From Penelope pileata (Eukaryota > Chordata > Aves > Galliformes > Cracidae): DNA of 64,000 nucleotides. The stretch spans positions 1,422,230 through 1,486,229 of the forward strand of contig WBMW01000582.1 of the NCBI GenBank assembly GCA_013396635.1, written 5' to 3'. This document shows, piece after piece, positions 1 through 12,796 of this stretch; the first letter of the stretch is position 1; every line of letters begins with the position of its first letter. The translations under genes were made by a program, and so were the position numbers. The notes under the pieces were generated by a model. It was not told where the DNA came from. It was given only the letters and a program-made list of their open reading frames with translations, and did not search any database.

Positions 1-3000
1 GAAAAGCATCTTAGAAGAAGGAGTAACGTTGTGTCATGTAGTAGGTGATGTATTATATAGAATATAGCGTGCTTCAGCTTATGGTCAGGCTGTACTTTGA
101 GACATTAAAAAAAGAATCACTTAATGCCCTATGATGAATATACATTAAATCCTAGATCACTCAGTGAACAGTCTTGTGAAGTACTGCTTGTTTTGGGCAT
201 TTATTCTATGGTGCTTAGTCAATTCCTTTTGTGTGCACAAAGGAAATCAGAAAAACATGCATATCCAGTGTTGTGTAGCTTATGAAGATCTGGCTTTTAA
301 CAGCCTGTAGGAAGCAAGCTTTATTCTCCTGCAGGCATAAGCATTTTTGTTAGAGATTATAGAGATTAGAAGGTGCAGTTATCAGATGAGGGTTACATAA
401 AGACACATAGCTTTTTATACACCACAAAATACATAAGCTCCCCTTGTCAGTTGGCATAAGCCACTTCTGTGATTTAAGCTGGAATATTTGATGCATAAAT
501 TATAAGGAAGAAGACATATATAGCCAATCCTAGCTGTAAATACTGCATTTGATTCCTCTGTTTGGAATTTCTGAGTCACTCAAGCAGTCATATTTGATAG
601 CAATGCGATCTAATTGTTTTGCTGCTAAACCTAAAATGGTTGTCATTAGAAGCAAATTAGCAAGAGACTTTTGGATAATTCTACCGCTCAAATCAAAGTC
701 TCAGTCAATTAGCTATCTTAATAAATAACAGTTTTCTACAAAGAGACATGAAAAATTGACTAAAAATACGTCCAAAAATCCAGTAAGATGAAAAATTTAA
801 CAATTTGCCAAAGGTCAGGATGGAAGCAATGATCTAAATCAGATTTTTTTTTTTCCTACTCTTTTGCCTCTCAGGCATATTAAAAAGAAAACTATGGTAA
901 CATGATTTTTTCATTGCAGTCAGAGGCCATATCTGTACAAAGGATTCAGTTTGACTGCATGTAATCAGAGTCTGAAGGTGGCATAGAGAAAGCAGTTTGG
1001 TCAGAAGCAACCACCATGTAACCAGAGGCTTTTAGCTTTTTGTGGCCCTTCATCTGTCTTTGCTATGTTGTGGATGTAAGAATGGATGCTCTGTACAATA
1101 ACGGTTGACTTCTTCATGACATTAGTGCTTTCTTTAGCAGAGAATGCATATTATTACTCTATCACCTACATGCACAGACAGTTGACCTATCTGTCATCAG
1201 CTTTTAAGTTGCTCTGGCCATCTGCTTGTATTTTGATGCAAGTCTTGAATCCAGCTTAGCTGACAGTATGGTTAATGGAGGAACAGAACAACTATACAAT
1301 TTCCACTGCTGTTGACCATGTCTGTATTTTAAACCTGTCTTTTGGGAGGTATGATGCTGTATGTATAAATTTGTATTAGCTTTGTAGGAAAAGGAAAATA
1401 GAGGGAATAACTTAAAGTAACTCACCAACCAATCTAGTAAGTCTTTCAGTTACATGACAGTAAAGAAATTGACAGTGTAGGATTTGAAATTGAACCCACA
1501 GATAGCTCCATCATATTCTGAGGAGAAACAATTCTTTGCCTAGTGCTACTCTACTGTGGTGAATAATGTGGTTTTTACTTGCATTATAAAAATATACATT
1601 CAAAACACTGACTTGACTGACAAAAAGCTCCCAGTGCAGAATGGTTACCTTTCTGTAAAAGAGAACCTTTTAAGTACAGACTCGAGGAGGAAATCATGTC
1701 ATAAATCACTGCACATATGGTTGCTTGCACTGGCAATATATACAAAATTAACTTCACCTGATGACCTAACTCTCTTCTGTTGAAGACAACAGCAAAACTC
1801 CTACTACCTAACGCAGAAATAAAATGGAACTTTTAATATTCTGAGGAACTGATAACACGATGCTATATAAAATATAGTGATGCACCCATTTCTTCTTAGC
1901 TGATCATAAATTCACACTTTATGATTAAATAAATCCAAATAAATCAATTTTTTTTTTTTATGAAATATTCTCTTAGAATGGTCTTTGAGTCTGAATATAT
2001 AATTCTTTGCTCTCATTTATCAGACATAAATGCCCAGTCTTTGGTCACAACAGTTTCTCTGCACATGTAGGATATTATTCATAACATACACTCCATCCAA
2101 ACTACAATATAAGCAAAATGTATCAAAATATTTTAAATTAATTTAGATTTTCAGTTTTATATACCTTTATTGCTGCTGGTTTAAGTCTATAAAGAGCTAT
2201 GTATTAGAAAGTCTTGCATAGATTCCACAAAAAGAACTTCAATTTATGATGTTTAGTATTACACATTATACAGTTTCTTTATTTTTTTCTCAGTTGATCA
2301 TGTTTGAAAAATTCATGAATATTTAGCTATTAAATGAAATGCAAAATTTTCATTATCATTTTATTGAAAACTTGACATCTTAAAATACCATACATACCAT
2401 TAGTATTCTGGTGCATTGTCACCTTATTGAAAAATGCTGCTAAAAAACAATATCACCATTCAGAGAAAAAAAAATTGTCCGCCCAAGGCTATTAACTATA
2501 GTTCCACACATACATTAGTGACAAATAAGTGAAGCAGCCAATGCTCACAAAAGATGTCACTAAAATGCTAGGAAACAACTGTAACCATAGAAACCATTTC
2601 ACACTGCAATCTGAACATCTTTTGTCAGTGTTTGACTAGAAATGAGATGCTTAAAATCATTAGGCTATCAAAAAATCTGAAGTCTCTTCATTGAAATTTA
2701 CATATTTAAATATTTTGAAACCTGCAAAAACTTCAACATGATACTTTCATAAAATATTGTTTCATCTCCTAGCCCTCAACCATCACTGTAGATATAATAA
2801 CAAGGATTACACAGATGATTACTCCTTCTCTTGAAGTCTCCCCCTCCTGACCCTATCTTTAGTGTACATATACTAGAAGAAGAGCCTAGGCATTTAAAAA
2901 ATAGCAAAAGAGTGCGGTGAGAACTGGGGAAAATTTACCCAACTCTTCTTAATTCAAAACATTCACAGACATGGTATTCACTATCTCTGCTTACTGTTGT

Positions 3001-3727
3001 TGCTGCTGGTATTTTAATATCTTTAGGATTAGCAACATTGTAAACCTTCATGATGTTAGGTACAAAATTGTCTATCAACAATAAGATACTTGAATAAGTA
3101 ATTTTCTCAACTGACTTAAAAAAAAAGTTTGAAAACTTTTGAAGATGACAAATATCTCTCGATCCTCTATTATTGGCTTATGGCTACCTAATAAGAGTGG
3201 CCTATTAAATTTCTGGCCTATAGAACAATAGTACATCCCAGCCTTTCTACAGAGTGATCAATCTTGTCCTGTAGGACTGGAGAAATACGTAGGAACACAG
3301 CCTTACTTCTTTTTGCAGTAGGATTCTGTGTTAGATTAAATCTGTGTCAGCCTGAAACTGCTGTAGAAAGGCAAACCAAGAGGGCAAATGATGGAGATTA
3401 ATCCTTTAATACAACACACTTTAGTGCTACAAAGGACAACTAATAACAGATGTACTCTTGTTTGCTGAGAAGTCTTGATGATACTTAATGGAAAAAATAT
3501 TTGTAATTCTGTATGTGGTCTAATTTATCATTAATTAACTATTATATTTTGGAGACATGAATCATTTTCATTGGAATTGCCAAGAACTGAAATAGCTGGT
3601 ACAGTTTCCTTCCATTGTCTTTTCCACAGGTCCTGAAGTTTTAGGTGCAAATGGTCACTACTACTAAATCAAGACTCTGTTACGCTATATTTGTTTATTT
3701 TTTTATATCTTTAAGTAACATTAGTCT
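1..3727. other. Unique AT-rich non-coding stretch
   Basis: I see no repeat element, RNA gene or recognisable exon here. The longest open frames (about 75 codons near 1204-1428 and 1556-1783) start and stop in AT-rich sequence, have no recognisable protein motif and are the size expected by chance. Short homopolymers (for example T-runs near 845 and 1950, A-runs near 3120) are the only low-complexity sequence. It is probably intergenic or intronic. Confidence 0.6.
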
Positions 3728-3868
3728 CAGACCATTTGTGAGCATCTCCATTACCTGTTTGCCTTGCTGCAGAACAGCAAGAGGCAGTACATTGACCACT
3801 TGGGGTTTGTCAAGGGCCTGGGCTTGGACACAGGCCAACAGCAGGATGCCCAGGAATTTTCCAGGCTG
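3728..3868 (+). pseudogene. USP48: USP48-like fragment (ubiquitin-specific protease catalytic-domain piece), probably a relic
   Basis: Frame starting at 3731 reads [14 protein letters not shown], then a stretch ending [16 protein letters not shown]. That is 46 codons without a stop. It matches the part of the USP48 (peptidase C19) catalytic domain between the Cys box and the finger region, including the conserved QQDAQEF box. Compared with mammalian USP48 as I recall it, about 39 of 46 residues agree. USP48 is a nuclear and cytoplasmic deubiquitinase of over 1000 residues, so this is under 5 percent of it. Upstream, the same frame meets a TAG just before the TCTCAG at 3725-3730, which lies after a T-rich tract and could be a splice acceptor. 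Downstream the match stops at 3868; the frame runs open to about 3970 but no longer follows USP48. No Cys-box or His-box segment was found nearby. The fragment may be a partial genomic duplication (intron boundary kept) or a truncated processed copy. The name is well supported; its status as pseudogene is inference. Confidence 0.65.
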
Positions 3869-3999
3869 TCTTATAAGCAACAAACTGCCCAAGAATCAAA
3901 GGCTGTGAGCTTGTCCTTTAAAGCATTGCTTGTCAATGCATTGCAATTTAACACTCGCAAGACAATGTGAAGAATTTGAAAATCTCTCTCTTCTCCCAG
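3869..3999. other. Sequence between the USP48-like block and the exon-like segment
   Basis: The frame of the USP48-like block stays open to a TGA at about 3970 but the residues no longer resemble the protease. The last 15 bases (CTCTCTCTTCTCCCAG-like, ending 3999) form a good pyrimidine tract and AG of a splice acceptor. Confidence 0.4.
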
Positions 4000-4064
4000 T
4001 CTCTATGATTTGATGATGGAAAAGTCAGATTTCCAGGCCATTAATCTGAAGCGTTCACAAATTG
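4000..4064 (+). other. Exon-like segment with splice acceptor and donor, gene unknown
   Basis: The 65-bp segment is preceded by a pyrimidine-rich tract ending CAG (3997-3999) and followed by GTAAGA at 4065-4070. One of its three frames is open throughout and reads LYDLMMEKSDFQAINLKRSQ followed by I; the other two are closed by TGA within the first 15 bases. I do not recognise the peptide. It lies 131 bp after the USP48-like block, far shorter than a typical bird intron, so it may be a second relic of the same duplicated locus or a coincidence of sequence. Confidence 0.3.
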
Positions 4065-7000
4065 GTAAGAAAATCTTACAATTGACAAACAAACTATTAC
4101 ATTTTGCAACCTTGAAATCAGTTATTATTTTTATCAACAAACTAGAATCCAAGTGGAAAAAGGCACAAGGGGGAGACACATAGTAATGAGTTGACATTAT
4201 GCAGCTTTACAGCATTCAAAGAATTAAGCAGACCCTTTACAGAATTAAGCAGAAAAGTACTGATGTATTTTTAATACCATCAAACTCATTCTGTAATTAA
4301 TAATTGGTTAATTTAATATAGACTTCAGTGAGATTTTATTTGTATAAGGATTGTGCTGTGGAGTGAAAAAAAAGCATAGGAACAGAAAATACGAGATTGT
4401 AAGACTATACATTCTAGAAGAAGTGCAATAAACATAAGCATAGAGCTTAAAAAATCATTTTTTTTTCCTGATATTTTCTCTGAAAATAAATGTCTGCAGA
4501 ACATCTTAAAGATATAGAAAGAAATTCATTTCAAATAATGGGTTGAAAATATTGTATCCAAGTACCCAATCATTTCCGGTTCAAGTTATAGTGAGTTTTA
4601 ATTTCTGAATCCAGCCTTTTCTTGCATCATACGTACATGTATATTTACAGTGTGTGTTAGTACTTATTGTTTGTCTGCAGTTTGGTCCTCCTATTGCACA
4701 TACTTGTTGAATAAGATTAATCTCATACAGGAAGAAAGAAATGGACAAAGGATAATGAACTATGATCTTGACTTTTCTTATAATTTACTGTTTTAGTAGT
4801 CTTTGCTGTATTTGGTACTCTGATTCTTAAACGGCAAGCAGCTGTTTCACCAAATCAGTTGTACACAATTGCTCAAGTAGACATCTAGCTCAATCACTGA
4901 ACATATTTTTTACTTTTTTAATGTTGTTTTGGGTAAAGATTATGAAAGTAGAATCTGTTTCCTTATCCTCATTAGTAAATTTTGTTTTAGTATTATCAAT
5001 ATATAACTATACAGTACACACCCTAATGCAATAACATATATCATTATATAAATGTATAGGTAATATAAATAGATAGTATTAACAAAGACATGAACTTATT
5101 CAGCGTCACCAAAAACACAACTTCCCACCTTCAAAACCCTCAGCATAGCAGGCATACCAAACTGAAACTTAGCTATTTCTACACCAATTACTAATGGCAG
5201 AATCCATGTTAATTCTGCTATTTTGAGTAATTCAACAATTTTCGTTTCCTGAAAATATTTGCCATGGAATTATGGAAAAGCAAGTCTGTTTCAACAGCAG
5301 AAAAGGATTTTAGTCTCATTCATGCACTCATGCTCTTGCTTAACATTATATCTGATAAGTATCTTTGGGACAATTAAAATGCATTTAAACATATTTAAAC
5401 AACTTCTACATTCACCAAAACTTTCCTATAGCTAACTGCTAGGTATTTATTGACTACACCGGTTCTTTTACTAAGCAGCACAATTTTCAGAATGGTAAAT
5501 TTGAATGTAAAATAAATTGATCTGTTTCTTTCATTTTTGACCTACCTTGAATCAAATTTTGTCATCTATACTATTATTTTTCATCTGATTTAATCTAGTA
5601 AATTCCCTTTTCCCGTTATTTTTTTCTTCTGAACTTCTGTGCATCAGCAATGAAGAAAACTTTTCCATGAGTATTTAGTATGAAGTGATACCTAATCCGG
5701 AATGTCTCTAAATTTGTACAATCTATGTAGAAAATTTTCATTGAGGATAAGAGAGCTTTCCAAATCACAAATGTCTAACCAAAACAGAACTAAGTAAAGA
5801 ATTAAGTCAGTTTTCATAGGCAAAAGTCCATTAACTAAATTCTAAAGAAAACAGGAAGAGATGTACTCTCTAAGACCCCCCATAACAACTGTGGATGCTG
5901 GGGAGCTGGAAGAGATTGGGATGTAGGATACATGCTTTCAGCTCCTGTTGTTTTCTTTGAATACTGTTCTGGATGGCCAAATTTACTGGTCTGACCGTAG
6001 CAGCTCACGTCTTGGATGTGTATCTAAATGAATTGGACTCCTGTCTTGACTTTCAAGGTCCACTAGTTATTCACTCATTTATTCACCTGTTTGTTTGTTA
6101 GTTTATTTAAGTTTGGCTAAGACAGGTAGAACATTAGTGAGAATATTATAGATTTATTGGACTCCGTTGTGCATCTGTAATGCATTACTTTGTTGACACA
6201 CTTGAATATTCAGTAAACTAAATGATAATTCGTTTCAACAAACAGGTCAATGGCATCTTCTCATAGTGGTAAGTTCTGTATACCTGTAATCATCATGAAT
6301 ATATGAAGTTCTATGCAGATAAACACTTAACGTTCCAAAAATCTCCAACATCATGTAACAATAGATTTTTTTTAAATAAAATTGTTAGGAAATCATACTT
6401 TCTTAAATTTCTTCTGTTTCTTTTGTAGCATTGATTTGAAAAAGCGATTTAGATTGCAATATCTCAATACCTTTGTGTTAATATTTGCAATAAATAGATA
6501 TTTCATGTATTTCTTGCCATATGAATTGTATAATGAAACACTTGACAGAAAGATTAATGACATCTTGGCAGAGTATATACACAGTAGCAGCATTTCAAAT
6601 ATTTTCTGTAGACTCATAACTGATGTTTTGGACTTCAAACTTCATATGCCCTTGTATCATTAAAAGATAGCATTATCATTTATCTAACAACTAGGTTGAC
6701 TTGAAAGGATATTTTGTAACCTTTGTTGGTGGGCATGCCTTCACAGAATTGTGAGTCACACTTGCAGACATAGTTGTTAGGAAACCAGAGGTACACGTGC
6801 ATCCCTCATTTCCTGTGTTATGAAACTCGTAGGAGCATTTTCTGGTGTATGATAAAGGTTGTCGCAATTTCTCTGCATGTCAGTCTTTTTAAATGCTGTT
6901 ACTGCTTTGCCCTATTATACCACAGTCACACTTCAAAAACTATTTTTTGTTTGTTTACGATAGAATGTCATTGTCCAGACACATTTCATACATGTACTTT

Positions 7001-7394
7001 ACCTCCTAAAACAGGAAGAGAAGTCTTTGGGTAAAATCCCAGTCCAGCTGAGATTGTTGTTAAAATGCCTCATTTGTCTTCAGCAGGTGTACATTTGCCC
7101 ATATCAAACTTTGTTACATCTATAGTTCCTGTATTGTGTTAAGTAGATCCCTGACATTTGAGTGATTAACTGTATTTCCATCTCATGCTTTGTTTTGATC
7201 TTCATAAAATGCTTGAGGTAGAAAGGCTGATGTAATATTTTATCTATAACCAAACTCTAAAAGGATGCATATGGCAAAACATAAAATGGTTATAGCGTTC
7301 TTTGTAACATCCATTCATTTAGAATTTTACCACAAGCCTAAGTTATTATGCAATATGCTTTGCTCAACATGTTAAGGACCACTGCTCCTCCTCC
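4065..7394. other. Unique AT-rich non-coding stretch
   Basis: No repeat or exon is recognised. Open frames of about 80-93 codons lie on both strands over the same bases at 6382-6663, which argues for chance openness in AT-rich DNA rather than coding. A small imperfect duplication (TTTACAG...GAATTAAGCAGA, twice) is visible at about 4205-4256. Confidence 0.6.
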
Positions 7395-7434
7395 AAACAA
7401 ACAACAACATCAGTCAATCAAACAAACAAACAAT
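7395..7434. repeat. (CAAA)n-type simple repeat, imperfect
   Basis: Repeated CAAA and AACAA units, interrupted by a short CATCAGTCAAT segment. It lies just upstream of a minus-strand CR1 copy. Confidence 0.7.
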
Positions 7435-7500
7435 AAAAGCAAACTCAAGGAAAATAAATTACTTTATTCCCACAATCAGTGAGTAAGTGATGCTCCTTTT

Positions 7501-7882
7501 TCATAGAATCATGGAATCATTAAGTTTGGAAAAGACCTTTAAGATCATCTAGTCCAACTGCCGACCCATCATCGCCATGCCCACTAAACCATGTCCCTAA
7601 GTGCCATCTCCTGGGATGGTGACTCCACCACTTCCCTGAGCAGCTTTTACCACTCTTTCTGAGAAGAAATCTTTGCTAATATCTGACCTGAACCTCTCCT
7701 GGCGCAACTTAAGGCCCTTACCCGTTGTCCTTATCACTGTTACCTGGGAGAAGAGGCCAATGCCTGCCTCACTGCAACCTCCTTTCAGGGAGTTATAGAG
7801 AGTTATAACGTTTCCCCTGAGCCTCCTTTTCTTCAGACTAAACAATCCTCAGCTGCTCCTCATAAGACTTGTGCTCCAGAAC
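7501..7882 (-). mobile_element. CR1 LINE, 5'-truncated copy with 3' end
   Basis: On the minus strand the copy ends in the CR1 tail (ATTCCATGATTCTATGA as read from the complement of 7501-7520) preceded by the usual block ending in 'ctagtccaac' on the plus strand. The complement of 7597-7845 has an 82-codon open frame with the typical end of CR1 ORF2 ([20 protein letters not shown], later [20 protein letters not shown]). This is the C-terminal end of the reverse-transcriptase protein, after the catalytic palm. The element is cut at 5' near 7882, as expected for incomplete target-primed reverse transcription. It is a dead copy. Confidence 0.93.
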
Positions 7883-9479
7883 AACAACATTGTTACTGCC
7901 AAGTCAGTCCTGAAACTGTGTAGGGCTCTGATTTTGATCCATTTAAATAAAGTATTATCATTAGACACAGTTCAGTATATGTCACTACAAAGGCAAAATG
8001 GTCTTTAGAAAATAAAAACTAATGGAAGTGAAAATACATTTTCTCCTCCTGAACTTCATTAATATACAATGGACTAATACAGTTCAGCATGCATCTCATA
8101 TCACTCACAAAGCTAGACGTTACTCTGTAAAAATAACCTATGTTACAAAGTAGACAAACTGTACATAGTGCATGGTGTAAACAAATTACCTTTTACACCA
8201 AATAGTTCCTGAAACATACAAATCTCTCAGAGAGTGCAGAAAGGGGACTGATTGTAGATATGGACCAGGGAGCTTCATTGCACTGAGCTTCCAGCTTTCA
8301 AACCTTCTTGTACTTAACATTTTTTATTGCTAACACCCAACCTCCCACAGCTGAATTAAGTAAGCACAGAAATCACACACTTAGTTTTAATTTACAAAAC
8401 TGATCTAGTAATTATGGTGATGGAAGTTGTTGAAACAGAAGATTTACACTTTTTTCAAGCTTTCCTATGTCAGTATTAGTTCAGTAACTCCAGTAACATG
8501 GAATCAAGCTTAATAATTCAATGTAATCAAAAATATATCTCGAGCATCTTAATAGTGGCAACATCTGATTTGACACCCCAAGTGTTTTAAATATTCACTA
8601 TTTATGTCTTCACAGTCTACCAAACAATTTTGCACACATTTTTTCTACTCCTTGAGTAAAAGTACTGTTGTCAATGTTAAATAGTTTGAAATATTTATAT
8701 GATAATTCAGTATTAAAATCCTCTGTCAGACCAATTATATCAGCAGAATTCTGATACCTGCACTTGTAAACAGACCAAACCTTCACAGTGAATGACCAGA
8801 TAGCCTGTCAGGTCATCTGAGTTGCTAAACTTGACAGAATCAAACTAGAGCGTATGAAGATGAAATTCCACATCTCAGCAACAGAGTATATTCATTATAT
8901 ATGGAAAATATTCATCATTTTATTCTTAATGATGTAGGATTGCCTTCTGATATTAAAATTACATTCAGTACACCACTGGGTAGGCAAAGATATCTGATAG
9001 CATTTATAAATATTAATCTTGTTATTTCAGTCTCAGCTGTTATTTACTGTCAAGCTCACAATAATGGATTCAAAGCCTGACTACAAATATAAGCAAAAGT
9101 ACTGAAAAACTCATTTTTTTCACCCAAATGAATGTTTTGATCACATGCAATGAGACTGTAGAATGATGATTCACAGCAGCAGAAAACAATTTCTTCTTAA
9201 TTCCAGAAAAAGTAACGTGTTCTATTTCATTTATCGATATGCTTTTTCTTCTATAGGAAATCAGGAGCAGCCCTATCTATAATCTGTTATGTAAGCAATG
9301 GCTAAATCTATATTAATTAGCTAAATGATTCAGGGCTTGAGTTCTGGCACTGTCATATGATCACCCACATTGTTTAACTCTTTGGTATATTTTCAGCGTA
9401 GATCAGCTAGCAGTCTCCTTGCTAGGAATAGACATGGTTGTGAGATAGAATGTTTCTGAATGCTGGAATGCTGGGAATA
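7883..9479. other. Unique non-coding stretch
   Basis: No repeat, RNA gene or exon recognised on either strand; only short A/T runs. Confidence 0.6.
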
Positions 9480-9563
9480 GAATATTATATAGATAATTTA
9501 TATAGATATTTATATAGATATTATATAGATAATTATATAGATAATCTATATTATATAATATAG
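9480..9563. repeat. A/T microsatellite of TATAGA/TATATAGATA units
   Basis: Units such as ATATAGATAATT and ATATAGATATT are repeated about six times and end in a TATATTATATAATATAG palindrome. The block is flanked by GAATGCTGGGAA (left) and GAATGCTGGGAG (right), suggesting that the array arose within or beside a short direct duplication. Confidence 0.85.
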
Positions 9564-11966
9564 AATGCTGGGAGCTGTTCCATAGGGAGACTTTTATAGG
9601 TAGAGTAGAAGGGATCAGACTTTATTGTGGAATGTATGAGGGAGAGTTTAGCTTTCTCTGTAGGCACCAGCCACAATTCTGTCTTGCCACTGGAGATGAT
9701 GGAGAATCAGTACCAGCAGATATGGTCAAACTGAGCCACATCTTCACAAAGAGAGGCACCTTTAAAATGTTTCATACAGCTACATCATCTAGAACATAGG
9801 AAATAATGTGCTGCTAGGATTCTTCCCTTACACTTGATCTATTATGTTCCCATACTGAATATCAAGTCTATAGATAAGGCAGTACAATGTAGCAACATTC
9901 TCTGTCATTACTTTATACGTAAACAGACTGAGCAACTCAGATCTCTTTTCTCATATTTTCTAATTTCCTCAAGGAGTCTGAGCATCATTTGCCTGTTGGA
10001 GTATGCCAACCTTTGAGACTGCCATCAGACTTACAAATAGCAAAGTGGCAATTCCTTTTTCCCATGTCATGGGTCTAATATGGTCCCCAAACACTATTTA
10101 ATAGCTTTCTAAAAGTTCTGGAAAAGAGAAAAAAGGACAGAGGACACATAGAAAATTGTATTATCCTCTGAGGAAATAGGATTAATCTTCTATGTCTACA
10201 ATTTCCCTCATTTCCATTGTCCATGAGTTCTTAGGGGACAAATTCATACTTAAATGGAAATGAACCATCTCACTGGCAAGAGGTCTTTCATTTTTTCTTC
10301 AGCCTTACAGTATTATAAACACATAAATCACAGGAGTTTATAAAATACAGATCAGAATCTTTTAAATTTGAGGCTTCCACTGACTTTTGTGATTTAAGGT
10401 TTTTGCTTTGGCTGGTTCATGCACTGATGTGCTGCCACTTTTTGTTAATGCAATCTATTTTTGTAATGTATTTGTTAATGTTTAGGTGTTACACTGATGG
10501 CCTCAAGATTTAAGCGATTTTATGTAAATTCAGCAGAAGAATTTAGATTATTCAAGGAGGATGAAACAATGATTGGGACTTTAGATTGGGATTTTAGAGC
10601 TTTTTAGTCTAAATGTTGGACCTGCTGTTTAAATATATTTAGGGAATCGCACCCTAAATGTTTCTACTATTAACATCATTCAAATAACCTCATTGCTGGA
10701 TGCCAGGAAGTTCTTAGAATGGCATTTTCAAAAAGAGTAAGGCGTGACGACAAACAGCACTGCAAATATAATTTCAGAGGCTGAAAAAGACCTTCAAATT
10801 ACACCATCAAATATTAGAATATGCTTAAATTTATTATTTTGCTATCAGTGCTCTGAATCCAACCCTTCTGCCATTGGTTTAAAAAGCAGTTTCTGAAAGT
10901 GAGATCTAATTCCATCATTAAGGGACAGATTGTTCTAAGAAGCTGGAATAGAGCAGCATCAGCATGAATTTCAAAAACTTGCACGGTGCTATAAATATAA
11001 TGTGCAATATTTTGCAATATCTAATGTGTTTTGGTCTAATGTTGAACATGCCCCATTGTTAAAACCAGCTGTGTTCTTTCACTTTTCATTTCTGTAAAGC
11101 TATGATAAAGGCTGTCAAAGCAAACCCTGCAGCAACAGCCTTTCTTGATAAAAGTTCTGTGTACACAGTACACAGTAATCTCAAGATGGAACTTTGTTTC
11201 AAACCAGAACAAAATCTTCAGCTAATTATAAGTGAACTATATTAAGCACAAAAGACAATTTCAATTTATACTGAACAAAGTTGCATTTTACTCTTTCATT
11301 TCAAAATGCATTTGTCGTGGTTTCTGAAACTAATTGAAAATTCATTTTGCTTAATTTTCTAAGGTTATTTCTTTTATTGCTTTTAAGTAGGCTGTGTAAT
11401 ACTGTAACATCTAAATCCCCCCAAAAGAAGATCAGCGTGGCTTTTTTTTTTTTTTGGTGTTAATTTGTATTTAAATCTTTAGAATAAGAAATGAATCATT
11501 CTTTTCATTCCTTACATCACATTAGTGCAGCAATCACTAAACTAACACTCTTATTATGAACACATTCAAAGCACTTGGAGGAAAATTGCCAACAGAAGTG
11601 CTACATAAAAATAGGTCTGCTGTTGAAACAGAAGAGGATTAAAAATAAAATTGTAGTTTATAGGTGACCAGTTAAAGAGAAAAAATGTGCATTTTTATTT
11701 GTTTTGACTTTTCTGCATATGATATAAAGAAAACCTGAGGAGTATTTTTTTTCTTTCTTATTCTCCTAGCTAATTTTACAGCTGTATTTTATGGAAAAAC
11801 TATGAGATTGTCTCTTTTCCTTTTCCTGAAGGCTTTATGACCAGTGCATAATTTGCACCTTTCTATATAGTTAATCACAGAGTTTGACTAGATCCAGGTA
11901 AAGACATAATGTTTGAAATGTTCTAGCTTTATATTACCTTAGGTCTACCTCCCTGAAAAACTTTGA
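9564..11966. other. Unique non-coding stretch
   Basis: No repeat or exon recognised. A T-run of about 15 bases lies near 11441-11455. The short open frames (60-67 codons at 9834-10016 and 10814-11017) have no motif and look like chance. Confidence 0.6.
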
Positions 11967-11998
11967 GTATTTATTTATTTATTTATTTATTTATTTTG
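11967..11998. repeat. (TTTA)n simple repeat
   Basis: About seven uninterrupted TTTA units, about 100 bp before a plus-strand CR1 copy. Confidence 0.9.
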
Positions 11999-12099
11999 GT
12001 CTTGACAAGTTAATGGTAAGTTTTATGAGCCAGAATTCAGTCCAGATTTAGGTCTGGTATGAATGATTGTGTCAACAAGATGACTGGTAGTAGCATAAT

Positions 12100-12796
12100 G
12101 ATGACCTCCTGGAAAGGAGCTCTGTGGAGCAGGACCTGGGTGTGCTGGTGGAAAAAAAAAGGTTGGCCATGAGCCAGCAGTGTGCCCTTGTAGACAAGAA
12201 GGCCAATAGTATCCTCAGATGCATTAAAAAGAGTATTGTCACAGGTCAAGGGAGGTGATCCTCCCCCTCTACTCTGCCCTGGTGAGGCCACATCTGGAAG
12301 ACTGTGTCCATCTCTGGGCTCCCCAGTTCAAGAAAGACAGGGATCTTCTAGAGAGAGTCCAGTGGAGGGCCACAAAGATGATGAGGCGCCTGCAGTATCT
12401 CCCTTACGAGGAAAGGCTGAGAGACCTGGGATGATTCTGCCTGGAGAAGAAAAAACTGAGAGATCTCATCACTGTTTATAAATATCTAAAGGGTGGGAGT
12501 CAAATGGATGAGGCCAGGCTCTTTTCAGTGGTGTGCAGTGGCAGGACAAGCGGCAACAGGCACAAACTAGAACACAGTAAGTTCCACACAAACATGAGGA
12601 AGAACTTACTGTGAGGATGATAAAGCACTGGAACAAGCTGCCTGGATAGGTTGTGGAGTCTCCTTCTCTGGAGGTATTAAACTCGCCTTGACACTTGCCT
12701 GTGCAACCTACTGTAGGGAAACTGCTTTAGTAGGGGAATTGGACTAGAGGATCTCCAGAGGTCCCTTCCAACCCCTACAATTCTGTGATTCTGTGA
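12100..12796 (+). mobile_element. CR1 LINE, 5'-truncated copy with 3' end
   Basis: The copy starts near 'gacctcctggaaaggagctc' and ends with ACAATTCTGTGATTCTGTGA at 12777-12796. In between are the diagnostic CR1 blocks: 'gccatgagccagcagtgtgc', 'ctactctgccctggtgaggc' and 'aggtcccttccaacccctac'. It covers the last part of ORF2 and the short 3' UTR, but frameshifts break the reading frame. It belongs to the same subfamily as the copies at 39752-40382 and 45026-45980, but is visibly more diverged from either than they are from each other in the core. Confidence 0.95.

Noticed and set aside
6382..6663. Overlapping 93- and 81-codon frames on both strands
   Set aside because: Both frames cover the same AT-rich bases; neither has a motif. 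Treated as chance.
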